A DNA stretch of 64,000 bases, taken from the NCBI RefSeq assembly GCF_048773025.1, contig NC_133562.1, positions 20,317,001 to 20,381,000 of the forward strand, written 5' to 3'. The notes beneath the pieces were generated by a model. That model worked only from the letters and a program-made list of their open reading frames with translations. It did not search any database and was not told the DNA's origin. Made by a program: the position numbers and the translations under genes. Positions 11,601-23,124 of the stretch are shown here, in pieces. How positions within the stretch are numbered: position 1 is the first letter of the stretch; the number at the start of each line of letters is the position of its first letter. Origin of the DNA: Camelus bactrianus (Eukaryota; Chordata; Mammalia; Artiodactyla; Camelidae).

Positions 11601-12849
11601 GATGTTGTATCTGTCATGTCTACAGGAGTGGGGAGTGGCAGCCTGTGTGTTGGTTTCTGTCATTTTTTCCCCTCTATGCAATACAAAGCACTTGAAGTAA
11701 ACGGGTTTTACTTCTGCAAATGGCACTCTATTTCTGAAGCACGATTCCCACATTTCTCAGGCCAAGGGTTATTCGAATTGTACTTGTGTGATGCTTTGGC
11801 TTCCTACCACTTTCCAGATCTCTCTTTCCATGCTGAAATTCTTTTTTAAAAGCATCCAAATGTATACTCGCTGCAACACGTATCAGTATGAGGTCATTTG
11901 CATTAAAAAAAAATCTCATCTTATTTGTGAAGCCAATTTCTTTCACCGTATCAAAGCATCTGCTCTTGCTGAATCCATCCAAGCCCTTTTTAAATAGTCC
12001 TTCTAAGCAAAATACTTTCATTTTTTAAAAAATGAACATTTCCTGTACCCAAGTTAACTTTTTGTGTTGAGCTGAAGCAATAAAAAATATCAGCTCAAAT
12101 GGGAAATGTGGGAAGAAATTATAAAGCAGAGCCAGGAAGATTAAACGGGAAATAACTCTCGAGGTTCTGATGTATGGCATTAATGATGTAGTTCACTGTA
12201 GATGAAGGGCGGCTATTTCTTTGCCCTTTGTTACAGGGAAACCAGTGATTCTTCAATGTTTAAACTGTGAAAAATGTAAAGACTTTGAATTTTGCTATAA
12301 AAATTATCTTTTAATTACTTAAAAATAATATACAATTTTATTGCCAAGAAGAAAATCAATTGTCCTGGTACCCACCTCCACTACCGTCACCTCTGATTAT
12401 CATGTTCATGACTCTGATGATGTTTATTTGAAACATGAAGCCCACTTTTGTTATTACTGTATGACTGAATGACAGACAATAACAGTAGATTTAAGTCTTA
12501 TATGTCCAATGGAAAAAGAAAAATCAGTTCGATCTCAAAGAGTTGGCAGTGTATATACAGCATTTTTATATAAGATTGACCATTATCAAATGCTAAGTGC
12601 TATGTCCAGACTGTACAGATCTTAAACCCAGTATGAGATTTTAAATAAGTAAAACTTCCTTTGGGATGGAATAGTAAAAAACAAAAGATGTAGGAGAATA
12701 TCTGGGCAAGCAAAGAAGTAGGGAATGGAGTGGGACCCAGGTAGGGCTATGTAATGAATATAAAAATATTTCATGCCGTGATCAAACGGTGCACTTCAAT
12801 GATAATAGTCTACACTACTTCTCCGGAGCTTTCAGACTCTCTGAAGGTA
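11601..12849. other. Unique sequence
   Basis: Overlapping open frames on both strands at 11595-12021 (up to 97 codons) are AT-rich and match no family I know. No repeat named. Confidence 0.45.
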
Positions 12850-13206
12850 GTGGGGAGAGAAAGGTGGTATAGAAATAATTAGAATCACAAATCTGGGCAT
12901 GGGGGAAATGGGGAGGCGTTGGTCAAAGGGTACCAGCCTTCAGTTGCAAGATAAGTAAGTTCTGGAAACCTAATGTACTGGTGACTATAGTTAATAACAA
13001 TGTATTATATACTTGAAATTTGCTAAGAAAGTAAATTTCAAGTGTTCTCACCGCAAAAAATTTAGGTACCTATATGAGGTGATGGATATGTTAACTAGCT
13101 TGATTGTGGTAATCGTTTCACAATGCATATATATAACAAAACACATTGTATACCTTAAATTTATACAATTTTGTCAATTTTACTTCAATAAATCTGAGAA
13201 AAAAAG
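12850..13206 (+). mobile_element. LINE-1 3' UTR and tail (L1MA/L1MB-like)
   Basis: Matches the 3' UTR of eutherian L1: 'ggtcaaagggta', 'tggtgactatagttaataac', 'atgtattatatacttg', 'caagtgttctcaccgcaaaa', 'gaggtgatggatatgttaac', 'aatgcatatatataac', ending 'cttcaataaatctgagaaaa' with a short A-rich tail near 13200-13207. Only the non-coding end is present. Confidence 0.85.
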
Positions 13207-15010
13207 AATAATTATTTTGGGAGTGTTTTCCCACAGTTAATTTAACTACAAATCATAGTCATGATTAATGAATTACCGATAGTTCATTAAAAATTCCAAA
13301 ATTAGTTAATTTTATTTTGAAAATATACAACCTGAACAGAAACAATCTGAAAGTTTGAGGATATCAACATTATTTACATCCTAGCAAGATAAGTGAAAGT
13401 TATCACAGGAAATATATTAGATGAAAAATCTTATGTTAACACGTTGTATTACTTTAAGCCTAGAAATTTCATCTGCATCTAAGTTTCCTCATCTTTCAAA
13501 TGAGGATTATGATCCAAGTTACATGTGGACTGTTGTAAATTGTAGGGGAGGAATAATAAATCTTTCTCCTCTACCCATATGAGGTTCTGACCATACAGCC
13601 CTATAAATTAAACTGGAAAAAGGCAGATTAAGAAGAGAAAAACAGAGGTTAACACATGCATCCTGCACGTTTGTATGGGAGCACCCAGTGATGGCTAACC
13701 CAGTGTTGGTTAGAACTTGAGTTTTCATGTCATTTCAAGGTAAGCAAAAGGAAAGATGGGCTTCTGGGCTGGGAAGGTAAGTCACAGGAAGATGACTAAG
13801 AAAAAGTAATGAACTAAACTTGCTTCGTAGTATTTCTATGCAGATTTAAGTCACTGCCTTTTTCATTGATAAGCGTTATTAACTTCTGCTCTTCCAGGTC
13901 AGAGAGAAGGAGACATCTTTACAAATGGAAATGTCCTTTATCAAATATAAGCTTCCTTTACAGAAGGAAAACCTGTACCCTGTTTCTAGAGCTTTTCCTG
14001 CCTCTGTTGGTTCTCAGTGGCTTTTAACTCGAGATACTTCATATGCTGAAGAGGCATATTTTGAGTTCCTTTCACTATATAGAACTCCATATGAAAGCAT
14101 AGTGAATATCTGAGGATTTTAATCCATTTTTCATTATCTCATCCTATTTGGGGAGTAGAGATTTGCTGCTTGAAAGTCTATCTTTCTCTCTGGTCTGCAC
14201 ATTTTTGAATTTTGAATGAAAAAGAGACCAAGAAAGCAGCTATTATATATGTGCGTAGAACATACATAGTGGTCCCTAAAGTACCCAGTCTACTTCCTTT
14301 GTGTATCTCCTCTTTCTTCTTGTCTCTCTCTCTTTTTTTTTTATTTCTTTCTCCTCCTTTTCTTTTCTTCCTTTCTTCCTTTCTATCCTCCTTTTCTTAT
14401 CAAAAAATCAGAAAAGTTCAGATTTCACTTATTTAGATAGTGTGCTAATTTAGGCTTGTGCTGAACTGGACTTTTATCTTGAATATAGGCATTTGGCAAA
14501 AATATTTGTAAGCTGGAATATTTTGTCTCCTTAAAAAAAAAAAACAGTGTTTGAAAAATGAGAAATAGCTATTTCCAGACCAAAAACATACAGAGGAAAT
14601 ATTCAAATGATCGTTTCTTGTGCTCACTAACAATCATTTTTTACTTTTACTTCGATGCAAAGGCTAGGCTAACATTCTGTAGTATGAGCTAGTTATGAAA
14701 CCAAGATCAGAGAACTTCCTCCATAATTTGCTGATTGCAAGATCTGAGGGAAGTCACAACCTGCAATTTTCATCCCCCAAAATTGAACTGGCTAGCCTTA
14801 ACTGTATTTTATTTTTTATGACCTGTTATAATGCAGAAACATCCACGGCATAGATGAGGCATACCCACCTTCGTGATGGTGTCAAACTCAAGAATTCTAC
14901 AGGATTTCTTTTGTTTCTGCAAAGAATATCTAATGATTAATTTCCTTCAATTCTTTTTATTTGCCTATTTTCTGCCTTGATCACTTTTATCTTCTTTAAA
15001 AAAAAAAGGT
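13207..15010. other. Mostly unique sequence with minor repeat traces
   Basis: A possible MIR remnant lies at 13455-13560 ('tctaagtttcctcatctttc' then AAATGAGGATTATGA), and a pyrimidine-rich patch at 14307-14400. The stretch 13875-14110 loosely recalls an old ERVL-type LTR, but too weakly to call. No gene recognised. Confidence 0.45.
14307..14400. repeat. Pyrimidine-rich low-complexity tract
   Basis: TC/TTC/TTTC-rich stretch with few purines; low complexity rather than a perfect microsatellite. Confidence 0.75.
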
Positions 15011-15170
15011 ATTTATGCAAATGATATGCAATTTCTAAGAATCGACCTGCTCGTTTGATTGGTTAATAAGAGCTTGTCATTCTGGTGACTGTTTGCCTTA
15101 AACAGAGGTTCACTTGCATTCCGTCAAGGATTTGCCTTTTCAGTGACCATCAAGTGATGGTCAAATGCAG
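15011..15170. promoter_or_regulatory. Candidate POU octamer and short palindrome
   Basis: ATGCAAAT, the exact POU/Oct octamer, lies at 15015-15022, with a second ATGCAAT-like site at 15027-15032. A near-perfect palindrome GACCATCAAGTGATGGTC (8-bp arms, AG spacer) lies at 15145-15162. The surrounding sequence is not repeat-like. A regulatory role is inference only. Confidence 0.22.
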
Positions 15171-15639
15171 ATCCCTTTGCTCTCTGGGCCATGCCAAGCT
15201 TTGAAGCCTCCCTGAAGTCAGGGGAAATGGCCTAGGGCTCCTTGACATAAAGATGAAAATGAGGGGGCTCAACAACCTAGGTCTCCAGGAAGAAATCTGC
15301 CATTTGTCATTGGAACTTCCTTTAGGTCAACTTAACCTTCACTGCCTTCTCCATATTCCTTCTCACTCTGGTTTGGTCGTATTTTGGCCAGTTGAGAAAT
15401 AGCCATGATTTCCACCATTCCTCTGCCAATGTCTATTGTTCTTATCTGATACTGGTCAAGCTCTAAAAATCCCGTCCAACATGAAGTCAACAATGTATCT
15501 TGGGATTTTCATGTACTGGACGCAGCAGTCTCTTGCCTTGCAGATGTGGATCCGGAAGTAATGGATGTTGGTCTGACTGGCTGCTGTTGATAAATTAAGC
15601 ATAGCACTGAGTTTCTGGCTCATTCACAGTGTGTGATGT

Positions 15640-16262
15640 GATATAAGGGCTTCGCTTTGTTTTGTTTAATTTTGACTTTTTATTAAAAACTTTTAGACGT
15701 GCAGAAGAGTTACAAAACTAGAACAGAGCTTCACCATACATTTTCACCCAGCCTCCCCTAATGTTAACATAACCATGGTACAATGGCAGAACTGAAAACA
15801 TTAATATTGGTGCAACGTTATTACCTTACTATAGACTTTATTTGGATTTTATCAGGTTTTCCACTAATGTTCCTTTTCTATTTCAGGATTGAAATCAGGA
15901 TCCCAAATTACATTTTGTATGTCTCCTCCAATCTGTGACAGTTTTTCCATCTTTCCTTGTTTCATGTCATTTTGACACTTTTGAAGATGTTTATCATGGT
16001 TAGACTGGGGTTATGGGTTTTAGGGAAGAATACCACAGAGCTGAAGTGCCCTTCCATCACATCACATCAGTGAGGACATGTCAACGTGACTTAGAAAACT
16101 GGCGATGCTAACTTTGCAGGTTGATTGAAGTGATGTCTAGTAGATTTCACCCCTGTAAAGTCATTATTTTTTTTTTTTCTTTCTGGACTTAATTTGTTGT
16201 AAATCAATCACTAAGTCTAGCCCACATTCAAGAGAAGAGAAATTAAGCTGAATTAAGTTCTA
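15640..16262 (+). repeat. Ancient interspersed repeat, family uncertain
   Basis: Closely follows a well-known mammalian repeat: 'acttttagacgtgcagaa', 'cccctaatgttaacataacc', 'cactaatgttccttttct', 'ctcctccaatctgtgacagt', 'gactggggttatgggtttt', 'gaagaataccacagag', 'atcacatcacatcagtgagg', 'caatcactaagtctagccca'. I believe it belongs to an old L1-related family but cannot give the name. A second, partial copy lies at 42510-42700. It is non-coding. Confidence 0.6.
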
Positions 16263-16276
16263 TTTTTTGGAAGGAA

Positions 16277-16278
<2 letters not shown>

Positions 16279-16339
<61 letters not shown>
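16279..16339. repeat. (AT)n microsatellite, about 61 bp
   Basis: Perfect alternating AT through the whole tract. Such runs extrude as cruciforms readily and are often fragile and polymorphic. Confidence 0.97.
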
Positions 16340-16343
<4 letters not shown>

Positions 16344-17036
16344 TGGGGACATGTGTTAAACACATGACAGTAATTAACAGTGTTTGGGGGGATAATTTGA
16401 GATTACGGCAAATATCCTATTGCTCCTTAAGATTTTCTAATTTAACAGAAGCCAAGCTGAAGGATGGACAGCGTTCTCACACCAGGACATAAACTAGTAG
16501 GTCTTTTCCCTTCCATTTTCAGTTTTTTGAGGGTTAATTCTTCTCTTGTTTTTCTCTGCTTTGAAATGCTTTCCAACATCTTAACTAGGTTTTATAACAT
16601 ATTCTATCTACATTTTTATAATTATTATCTGTGGGAATGTTCATGTATCCACTTTGCTTTACTGTCATTACTGGAGGTTTCAAGGCTCAATTAATTTGAT
16701 TGGTTTGCTTGATCTGTTCGTAATGATGATGTTCAATCCCCCCAAAATAAATTTAAAAATTTCATATAATATGTTAACTAAGGTAGGGTATGACCTTAAT
16801 CAATCAAGGACCTTAAATGATTAAAAAGTGTTTCAGTGATGACAAATGCAGTCATTCCCAACACACCATTTCTTAGCTAATTCAGATGAATGAGATGTTA
16901 TCTCACTTCCCACATTTTATTAATATCATACTGCAAGTGCTTATTCAGTGAAAACTTAATCAGATTTGTGAATACAAACAGAATGCCGGTTTTCTTAGCT
17001 TTTGTTTGGTTTTGAATTTCCGGCTGCCTCTTTCAG
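16340..17036. other. Unique AT-rich sequence
   Basis: No repeat or gene recognised. A 76-codon frame at 16464-16694 has no family signature. Confidence 0.45.
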
Positions 17037-17092
17037 TATCAAACGCATTCGGCTCCACTAACGTAAGTGCTCAGGGCTCTTTTATTTTCCAG

Positions 17093-17312
17093 TACGCTGT
17101 GATTATGGCCATTTTCAGCCTTTGCTGTTGATGCGGATTTCAAAATTGACTGCTGTAGGCAGAGGACCCAGGAGCAGGTTTCCGGAGGTTGGTGTGATTC
17201 TTCGGCTTGAAACAAATGAAATTCCCAGATTGCAAAGCGATGGGCTTAAGTGCTTTTGGCTTCCTTTACGAACAACCGAACTGCATCATAGGCACAATGA
17301 TTCAGCCGACTG
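17093..17312 (+). other. Weak candidate exon (220 nt)
   Basis: A plausible acceptor, 'ctcttttattttccag' ending at 17092, and a strong donor (GGTGAGTAC, GT at 17313) bracket 220 nt of unique sequence. One frame is open through the whole interval (73 codons from 17095 to the donor). Its translation includes the segments SRFPEVGVILRLETNEIP and GLKCFWLPLRTTELHH. I do not recognise the protein. An alternative acceptor at 17035-17036 would give a 276-nt exon, but no frame stays open across that. CpG dinucleotides are more frequent here than in neighbouring DNA. It could be a coding exon, a lncRNA exon or chance: an open frame of this length is expected by chance in about 3 percent of comparable stretches per frame. 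Confidence 0.18.
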
Positions 17313-17341
17313 GTGAGTACCTGGGGTGAATTCCTGTGCAC

Positions 17342-17414
17342 GTGGGCGTATGTCTGTGTCCGCACGCATGCGCGTGTACGCGTGTACGTGTACGTGTGTG
17401 CATGTGTACGTGTG
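17342..17414. repeat. Alternating CG/TG/CA purine-pyrimidine tract
   Basis: Starting about 30 bases past the candidate donor, the sequence alternates pyrimidine and purine almost without break and mixes CG with TG and CA: 'cgcacgcatgcgcgtgtacg', then TACGTG repeats. It contains the palindrome CGCATGCG. Sequences of this type favour the Z-DNA form. In mammals most such repeats have lost their CpGs, so their survival here is unusual. Confidence 0.85.
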
Positions 17415-19998
17415 ACTGTTTGGTGGGGCTAAAGATGGGGAGTTCAAGGCATAGAAGAGAAGAAAAGATGGGCTGGGAGGCAGATGGTCGAGAAAGAGTT
17501 CAATCAATCTAATAAAAACAAAGAAACACTGAGTGGCTGCTCTGTAAAAGAAAATAAACCAGCAGGTGTGGTGAATATAAATCCCAGGCCAGAAGGCCCC
17601 CTCGTTTCAGTGGGTAATGTTCAGGTAACTAATGTGAGCAGTCCTTTTAAGACACAGAGCAGCGGTTTTTAAATTACGGTACTGTTACATTCACAGGTCT
17701 TAGAGGAGGCTGGGGACCCAAATGGGGCTCTTGGACCCAAGTCCTTCTCAAGCAGAAGAGCTTTATTTACATCTGTTTTGCACAGTTGACGTCTGACTAA
17801 AATGCTCTGAATAAAGACTTCCTTTAAGAAAATGAAACTTAGTCTACAATTTTGAGCTCCTAGAAGACAAGGAGAGCAGGTGGCAACACCTTGAGATGGA
17901 TGCTCCAAAAATAATTCAATTATACCAACAATTATAAATGGCAGGGGAAATATTGTATGCAAACAATAAACGTAAGCTACAATTGTGATACTGTTAATAG
18001 CAAAACATTCTGTCTTCCAATCTAGTTTTACAAATCACAGCTTTATTAACCTGATATTGTTACAATATCATTTATCAATATGATGCTGTAACATTTATTT
18101 CATAAAAACTTACATCAAGTGTTTGCTGGTTTTGTGAATATAAGCAACTAATTGTTGTATTCATATTTTTTTCAATTTTCAGATGAAAAAAAATATTTAA
18201 AAATATAGAGAGAGACTGCCCTTACAGTTCGATGGAGCATACAAAGGGAATTCTTAAAACAGTCACTGGCTTCAGTAGGCTTTGAGTGCAACTGAAGGAA
18301 TAAAATTTATGTTATGCGAAAAGAAATCAGAACAAGATGATATCATATTGCATTTCTTACATAAGTAGGTAGTGAAGTCAGGGATTGGTTATGCAAATTT
18401 AAACATCTCAATGGTTTTGTAAGACTCTGAAGCCTTATGGAAAAGGAGAGATTTGGGTTATTTCTGGATCACAGTTGAAAAGAAATGAAAAGGTACATGT
18501 TGATATATTCATATATTAATTTACATTGCTTTATACTTATAAACTTCTTTTCTTGTATGTAAATATGTACTGTGAAGCTAATTAAATAAGCCATACTTTC
18601 AAAAAAGATTTTTCATCATGTTTGTATTAGATCCCATTAATAAAAACCTGACTTTTGAAAAAGTGTTCAAAATAATGACAGCCATACTTGTTTCTTACAT
18701 CATGCGTGATACTGTGTGTTGCTGGAAAACAAGACAGAATTGCACGAACATCACAAGAATAGCACCTTTTGTTTCAGAAGCCAAACTCAGGAAAAGAAGC
18801 CTGAGAGTCAGGTAGCCCAACTGTATGAGTTTATACGTCAAGGCTTCATTTATTCCTAATGGGGCCATCGGCGCTTTTTGTGATCTCAGTAATTAAGAAG
18901 CCAGTTTGATTCCTCTGATTATGGACTTCCTAAAAGCTGGCTGCTAAGTCATAAAGGAATGAGAAGGATACTTGGGAGAACTAACGCTGCCCATGTGTGC
19001 TGAGTCAGTCACGGGTTTTACGGGACGGTGTGCTGACTTACGCAGGACTGCGCTTAGCCTCTGAGATGATCTGTTTTAACGTGTTGATTGCTGCAGCTTG
19101 GGTGTCATTTTCTCTACAGAGACACTGGCCATTTGTACAGTTTTGCAAAACTAATTATGAGAGATGAGAGAAATCTTAGATGGAGCAACAATGGAAACTC
19201 TAAAGTCAAACAATGTATGTGGAGGTCTACAATAAACACGATAATGCAGAAGTGGGAAGATTTCTGTGATATTTTAGTTGAAGGATGGAGACTACTGACT
19301 CCATTATGGACATCATGAGTAGAGTCTTGTTCATTGCAAGACAGCAGAATGGTTTGAGGATCTCCATGAAAATACTATTTTATTCCACTCGCTACCCTCC
19401 CACTCACCTCCAATTTTGTTTATGTCTTCCTTCGTGACTGCCATAGAGCGGTGAATACAAGAAAAGTAAGGGTAAGATGGATCAAACAGTAAACCAATAT
19501 GAATCACCATGATGGAGTTTATTAATTAGAAATTGAAATTAAAGACACCAACCTGTGAAAAAATCTTACCTCTGGAGGTTGTCCCAGGACATTGTCTGTT
19601 CTAATTTCAGAAGTTAATTTGAAAGAAATGTTTAAAGTATAGTGTGTAAGAGAAATATGGTGGCCCAGAATAAAAATCACAGTGGGAGAAGAAGCAGCTT
19701 TATATTATTTTCATTTTCAGTGCATGCTTTGATTAGACAAGCACCAGAAAGCCCCATCTGGCCCGCTGCTGAAGTTCTTTGTAATAGAAACAGCTAAAAG
19801 GTTTTCTGTCCATTGTTCTGCCTGGAGCCATGTGTGGATATTCACCCCATTTTTTTTTTTAATGGTGAGAGTTTCTTTCTGACAAAACTCTTCTGAATCA
19901 CAATATCTTCCAATGAGCAAGTAAGAGATGAGAAGGTTGGAATAGAGGGGCAGAGGAATGAGGAATAGAGAAGAGACCGTTAATTGTTCTCTAAGTGC
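17415..19998. other. Unique sequence, locally CpG-richer
   Basis: No gene or repeat named. The part at 18860-19085 has a higher CpG count than its surroundings and holds two Maf/NF-E2-like motifs, listed separately. A 98-codon antisense frame at 19717-20013 overlaps an L1 tail and is not credible. Confidence 0.45.
18998..19040 (+). promoter_or_regulatory. Candidate pair of Maf/NF-E2-type sites
   Basis: TGCTGAGTCA (18998-19007) is the canonical NF-E2/Maf recognition sequence. A half-type site TGCTGACTTA follows at 19031-19040. CpGs cluster around them (CACGG, ACGGGACGG, TACGC, TGCGC, AACGTG). No neighbouring promoter is visible; function is inference. Confidence 0.22.
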
Positions 19999-20829
19999 AT
20001 TTTTTAAAACCAAAGTATAGTCAGTTACAGTGTGTCAATTTCTGGTGTACAGCATAATGTTTCAGTCATATGTATATATATAAAAATATTCATTTTCATA
20101 TTCATATTGTTTTATAATGAAAAAGTTATAGATTACCACAAGAGATTGAATATAGTCCCTTGTACAATACAAAATAAATTTACTTTTTATCTATTTTATA
20201 TATGGTAGTTAATAATTGCAAGTCTCAAACTCTCAATTTATCCCTTCTTGCCCCCTTTTCCCCAGTAACCATAAGTCTGTTTTCTAAGTCTGTGAGTCTG
20301 TTTCTGTTTTGTAGATAAGTTCATTAATGTCTTCTTTTTTTTTTTCAGTCTCCATGTATAAGTGATATCATATGGTATTTTTCTTTCTCTTTCTAGCTTA
20401 CTTCACTTAGATGATGATCTCCTGGTCCATCCATGTTGCTGAAAATCACATTATTTTACTGTTTTTGATGGCTGAGTAGTATTCCATTGTATAAATATAC
20501 CACATCTTCTTTATCCAGTCATCTGTTATGGACATTTATGTTGTTTCCATGTCTTGGCTATTGTATATAGTGCTGCTATGAACATTGGGGTGCAGGTGTC
20601 TTTTTGAATTAAGGGTCCCTCTGGGTATATGCCCAGGAGCAGGATTGCTGATCATATGGTAAATCTATTTTTAATTCTTTTGAGGAATCTCCATACTGTT
20701 TTCCATAATGGCTGCACCAAATTATATTCCCACCAACAGCGTAGGAGGGTTCCCTTTTCTCCCCTCCCCTCCACCCTACATTTGTCATTTGTGGGGTTTT
20801 AATGATGGCCATTCTGACTGGTGATAGCT
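19999..20829 (-). mobile_element. LINE-1 3' end, 5'-truncated, antisense
   Basis: Read on the minus strand, it holds the C-terminal part of ORF2 (peptide segments NIIWCSHYGKQYGDSS and DLPYDQQSC) and a 3' UTR ending 'accagaaattgacacactg' then 'taactgactatac'. The plus strand shows the mirror image: 'ggctgagtagtattccattg', 'ctattgtatatagtgctgct'. The 3' UTR type matches the copies at 24259, 27395 and 30155. Truncated within ORF2 and carrying stops, so inactive. No clear target-site duplication seen. Confidence 0.92.
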
Positions 20830-21031
20830 AGTAGTTTCGATAGCTCTCCCTCTCCCATGAAAACACCACAAATTTACATCTAAAATGGATTAATTCTAAG
20901 TACATATTAAATAATATGTGCTCAATTTTAACAAGTAAAATCTGTACGAACCAATGTTCAGTTATCTATAAATTCAAACAAACTGATTTTTTTTTAATTC
21001 ACTCCAGTTCCCTGGAAAAAGTGAGGATAAC

Positions 21032-21069
<38 letters not shown>

Positions 21070-21714
21070 GACAACATCAATAAAAGAGCACTTGCAGCAG
21101 CAGCAACGTGCTGGTTACTCTTTACTGCCAGCCTCCTTGCCGCTCCATTTCCTGCCCTGTCCTTTGCCCTGGAAGTTGATCCCAAAGACTTCCTTGTTCT
21201 CTTGGCCCCGGCAGGGTTCCATCAATGGAAGTTGATGGCAGGACATTAGATGGCAGGAAGAGAATGCGGTTAAGATAACCTCCCCCCGCCCCTTGCCTAC
21301 ATCAGCGTGGTGGCTGCACTTGTTGGCTCTCCTGTTGCCCAGCTTCTCTCCTGCGGCTCCCGCTCTACAAACACTCAGCCTTTTCTCCTTCTCCTGCAGT
21401 GTTGGAGCACTCTCGTCAGAAATATAAGTACGACTTTCCTCAAGTTAGTGCTAAACACTATACTTTCATACCTATTAAATGTCTTTACTAAAAACAAAAT
21501 CAGATTCAGAGGAAGGAAATCTTAATTCCGTGTTCAGTACATCAAGGATTCCAAATAATTCCATTAAAATCACATTTTGCTCAGTCTTCCTGCTATAAAT
21601 GGAGATGGGTCAATGAGTCCTAGCTCTTGCCATGGGACAGAGAATCTCAAGATGGCCAGACTCTCCAAACTGCCCTGTCTGTACACGCATCTCTTCTCCT
21701 CTTGGAATCTGAGC
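20830..21714. other. Unique sequence around an AAT microsatellite
   Basis: A GC-richer patch at 21200-21370 (CCCCCCGCCCC) has no recognisable gene. A 72-codon frame at 21307 lacks any family signature. Confidence 0.45.
21031..21067. repeat. (AAT)n trinucleotide microsatellite, about 12 units
   Basis: Perfect TAA/ATA phase repeat; produces a poly-Ile run in one antisense frame. Confidence 0.96.
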
Positions 21715-22103
21715 TGTGTCTGTAGCTGCGTTGATGGATAGAATGTGGAAAAAAGTGACCTTCTGGGACCTCTGAGCAAGGCAATAAGAAAGTTCCCCTC
21801 CTCACTCTGGATAAATTGCAGACAATCCTGGTGAAGAGAGAAGCCAAGTAGACAGATCCTAGAAAGTGAAAAATGCCATAAAAAAGAAGTTACCCAAAGG
21901 AGCTCTGAGGTGCCAGATGTCCAGCCATCTGACGGCATCTGCCATTTTGCTGCAAGTGCATGGAAGGTCTTAAGAAAGACTAGCAGAGGAACCTCCCAGC
22001 TGGGCCTCAGCCAACACACAGATTTGGGAGATATAATAAAATGTCTGTGGTTTAAGCTACTAAGTTTTGGAGTGATTTATAATGCAGCATTTGGTTAACT
22101 ATT
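21715..22103 (+). repeat. Old MaLR-type LTR (MLT1-like), fossil
   Basis: The 3' portion is a good match to older MLT1-type LTRs: 'cccagctgggcctcagccaa', 'agatataataaaatgtctg', 'gtttaagctactaagttttg', 'gtgatttataatgcagca', 'ttggttaac'. The upstream part ('ttgatggatagaatgtgg', 'aagtgaccttctggga') fits the 5' half. No internal region is attached. Antisense open frames here of up to 149 codons are coincidental. Age: ancient, pre-eutherian or early eutherian. Confidence 0.6.
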
Positions 22104-22104
22104 G

Positions 22105-22335
22105 CAATAGGTATTTGACTTACTAGCATTGTGACCGCGAAAGGTACTTACTTTTCCTGAAGCTCAATTTTCTCATTTTCAAAATGTGGATGATAAAAGT
22201 TAACTATCCTATAGATTACTTTGCAATCTAAGCTAGAAATGAGATAAAATATTTAAAGTAGTCATTCAGCATAGAGCTTGGGACACAGGAAGTGTTCAAT
22301 AAATTTTGTTCTTATTGGTAACATTATTATTACTT
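22105..22335 (+). repeat. MIR SINE
   Basis: Core and 3' part of a mammalian-wide interspersed repeat: 'gcattgtgaccgcgaaagg', 'cttacttttcctgaagctca', 'attttctcattttcaaaatg', 'aaatgagataaaa', 'gggacacaggaagtgttcaa', 'taaattttgttcttattgg'. It starts directly after the old LTR. Confidence 0.65.
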
Positions 22336-23124
22336 TTTTTTTATCTTCACCTCCTCTAGGAGGGTCTAGGAGTAGTAAGGAAGTGCAAAAAGTATTAAGA
22401 TGGTCTCAGCAAGAGGCTGAGGGGAGAGGAAGAAAGGAGTGACTAAGCTAAGGAAGAAGGAAAAATAGTTCTATGAAAGGATAGAAGCTACTTACATGGA
22501 GACTTGAGTGATGTGAGTTTGCTTGGGAAAGATGAGTCTAAAAATGAATGCTGCTGACGAATTCAGGAATCCAGAACTGTGGATACCCATGCATGAGAGA
22601 AGACTTCAAAAATTAAAGGAAATTGCCTACACAGAGAACAAGCGGAAGCTGTAGACAGCTGGAGAAGAGACATGAGGGATATGAGTGTTGGTATGAGACC
22701 AGATCATAAAGAAGGCTGGGGGTGATGTTGAGACTTGAACATTTTGCTCTGGATGTTGGCACTAATCCTGAAAGCACAGAGACTTTGCAATGTAGGTCAA
22801 AACTCTTGGTTGTGTGAACAATGGGCTGAATAGAAAGAGATTAGACTTGGGTGACAGGTAGACAGGGAAAACAGCAGAAAAGCAAACGGACAGTGGTTCT
22901 CGAAGTCCAGATATATTTTGCAATAACATCAGTACAATTTGGTAACCACTGGATGAAGAAGGCAAGCAAAAAGGAGAGAGCAAAGGTGGGTCTCAGGTTT
23001 CTATCCTGAGACACTTGGTAAATGATAGTGACTTTCACTAAGACAGGAAATACAAAGAGGGAAAGAAAAGACTACTTCTCCAGTATAGAAGGAGGGGATG
23101 GATAAGAAGGGTCAAATAGTCATT
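22336..23124. other. Purine-rich unclassified sequence
   Basis: GA-rich non-coding DNA that loosely resembles a very old interspersed repeat (together with 23336-23720, on the far side of the MIR). Too diverged to name. No gene. Confidence 0.35.

Noticed and set aside
21570-22019. 149-codon minus-strand frame
   Set aside because: Lies antisense over an old LTR and flanking DNA; no family signature, no splice or start context.
22889-22951. Small hAT-type element between 'cagtggttctcgaag' and 'ggtaaccactgg'
   Set aside because: The ends resemble a hAT terminal repeat loosely, but the inside matches no family and the ends do not pair well.
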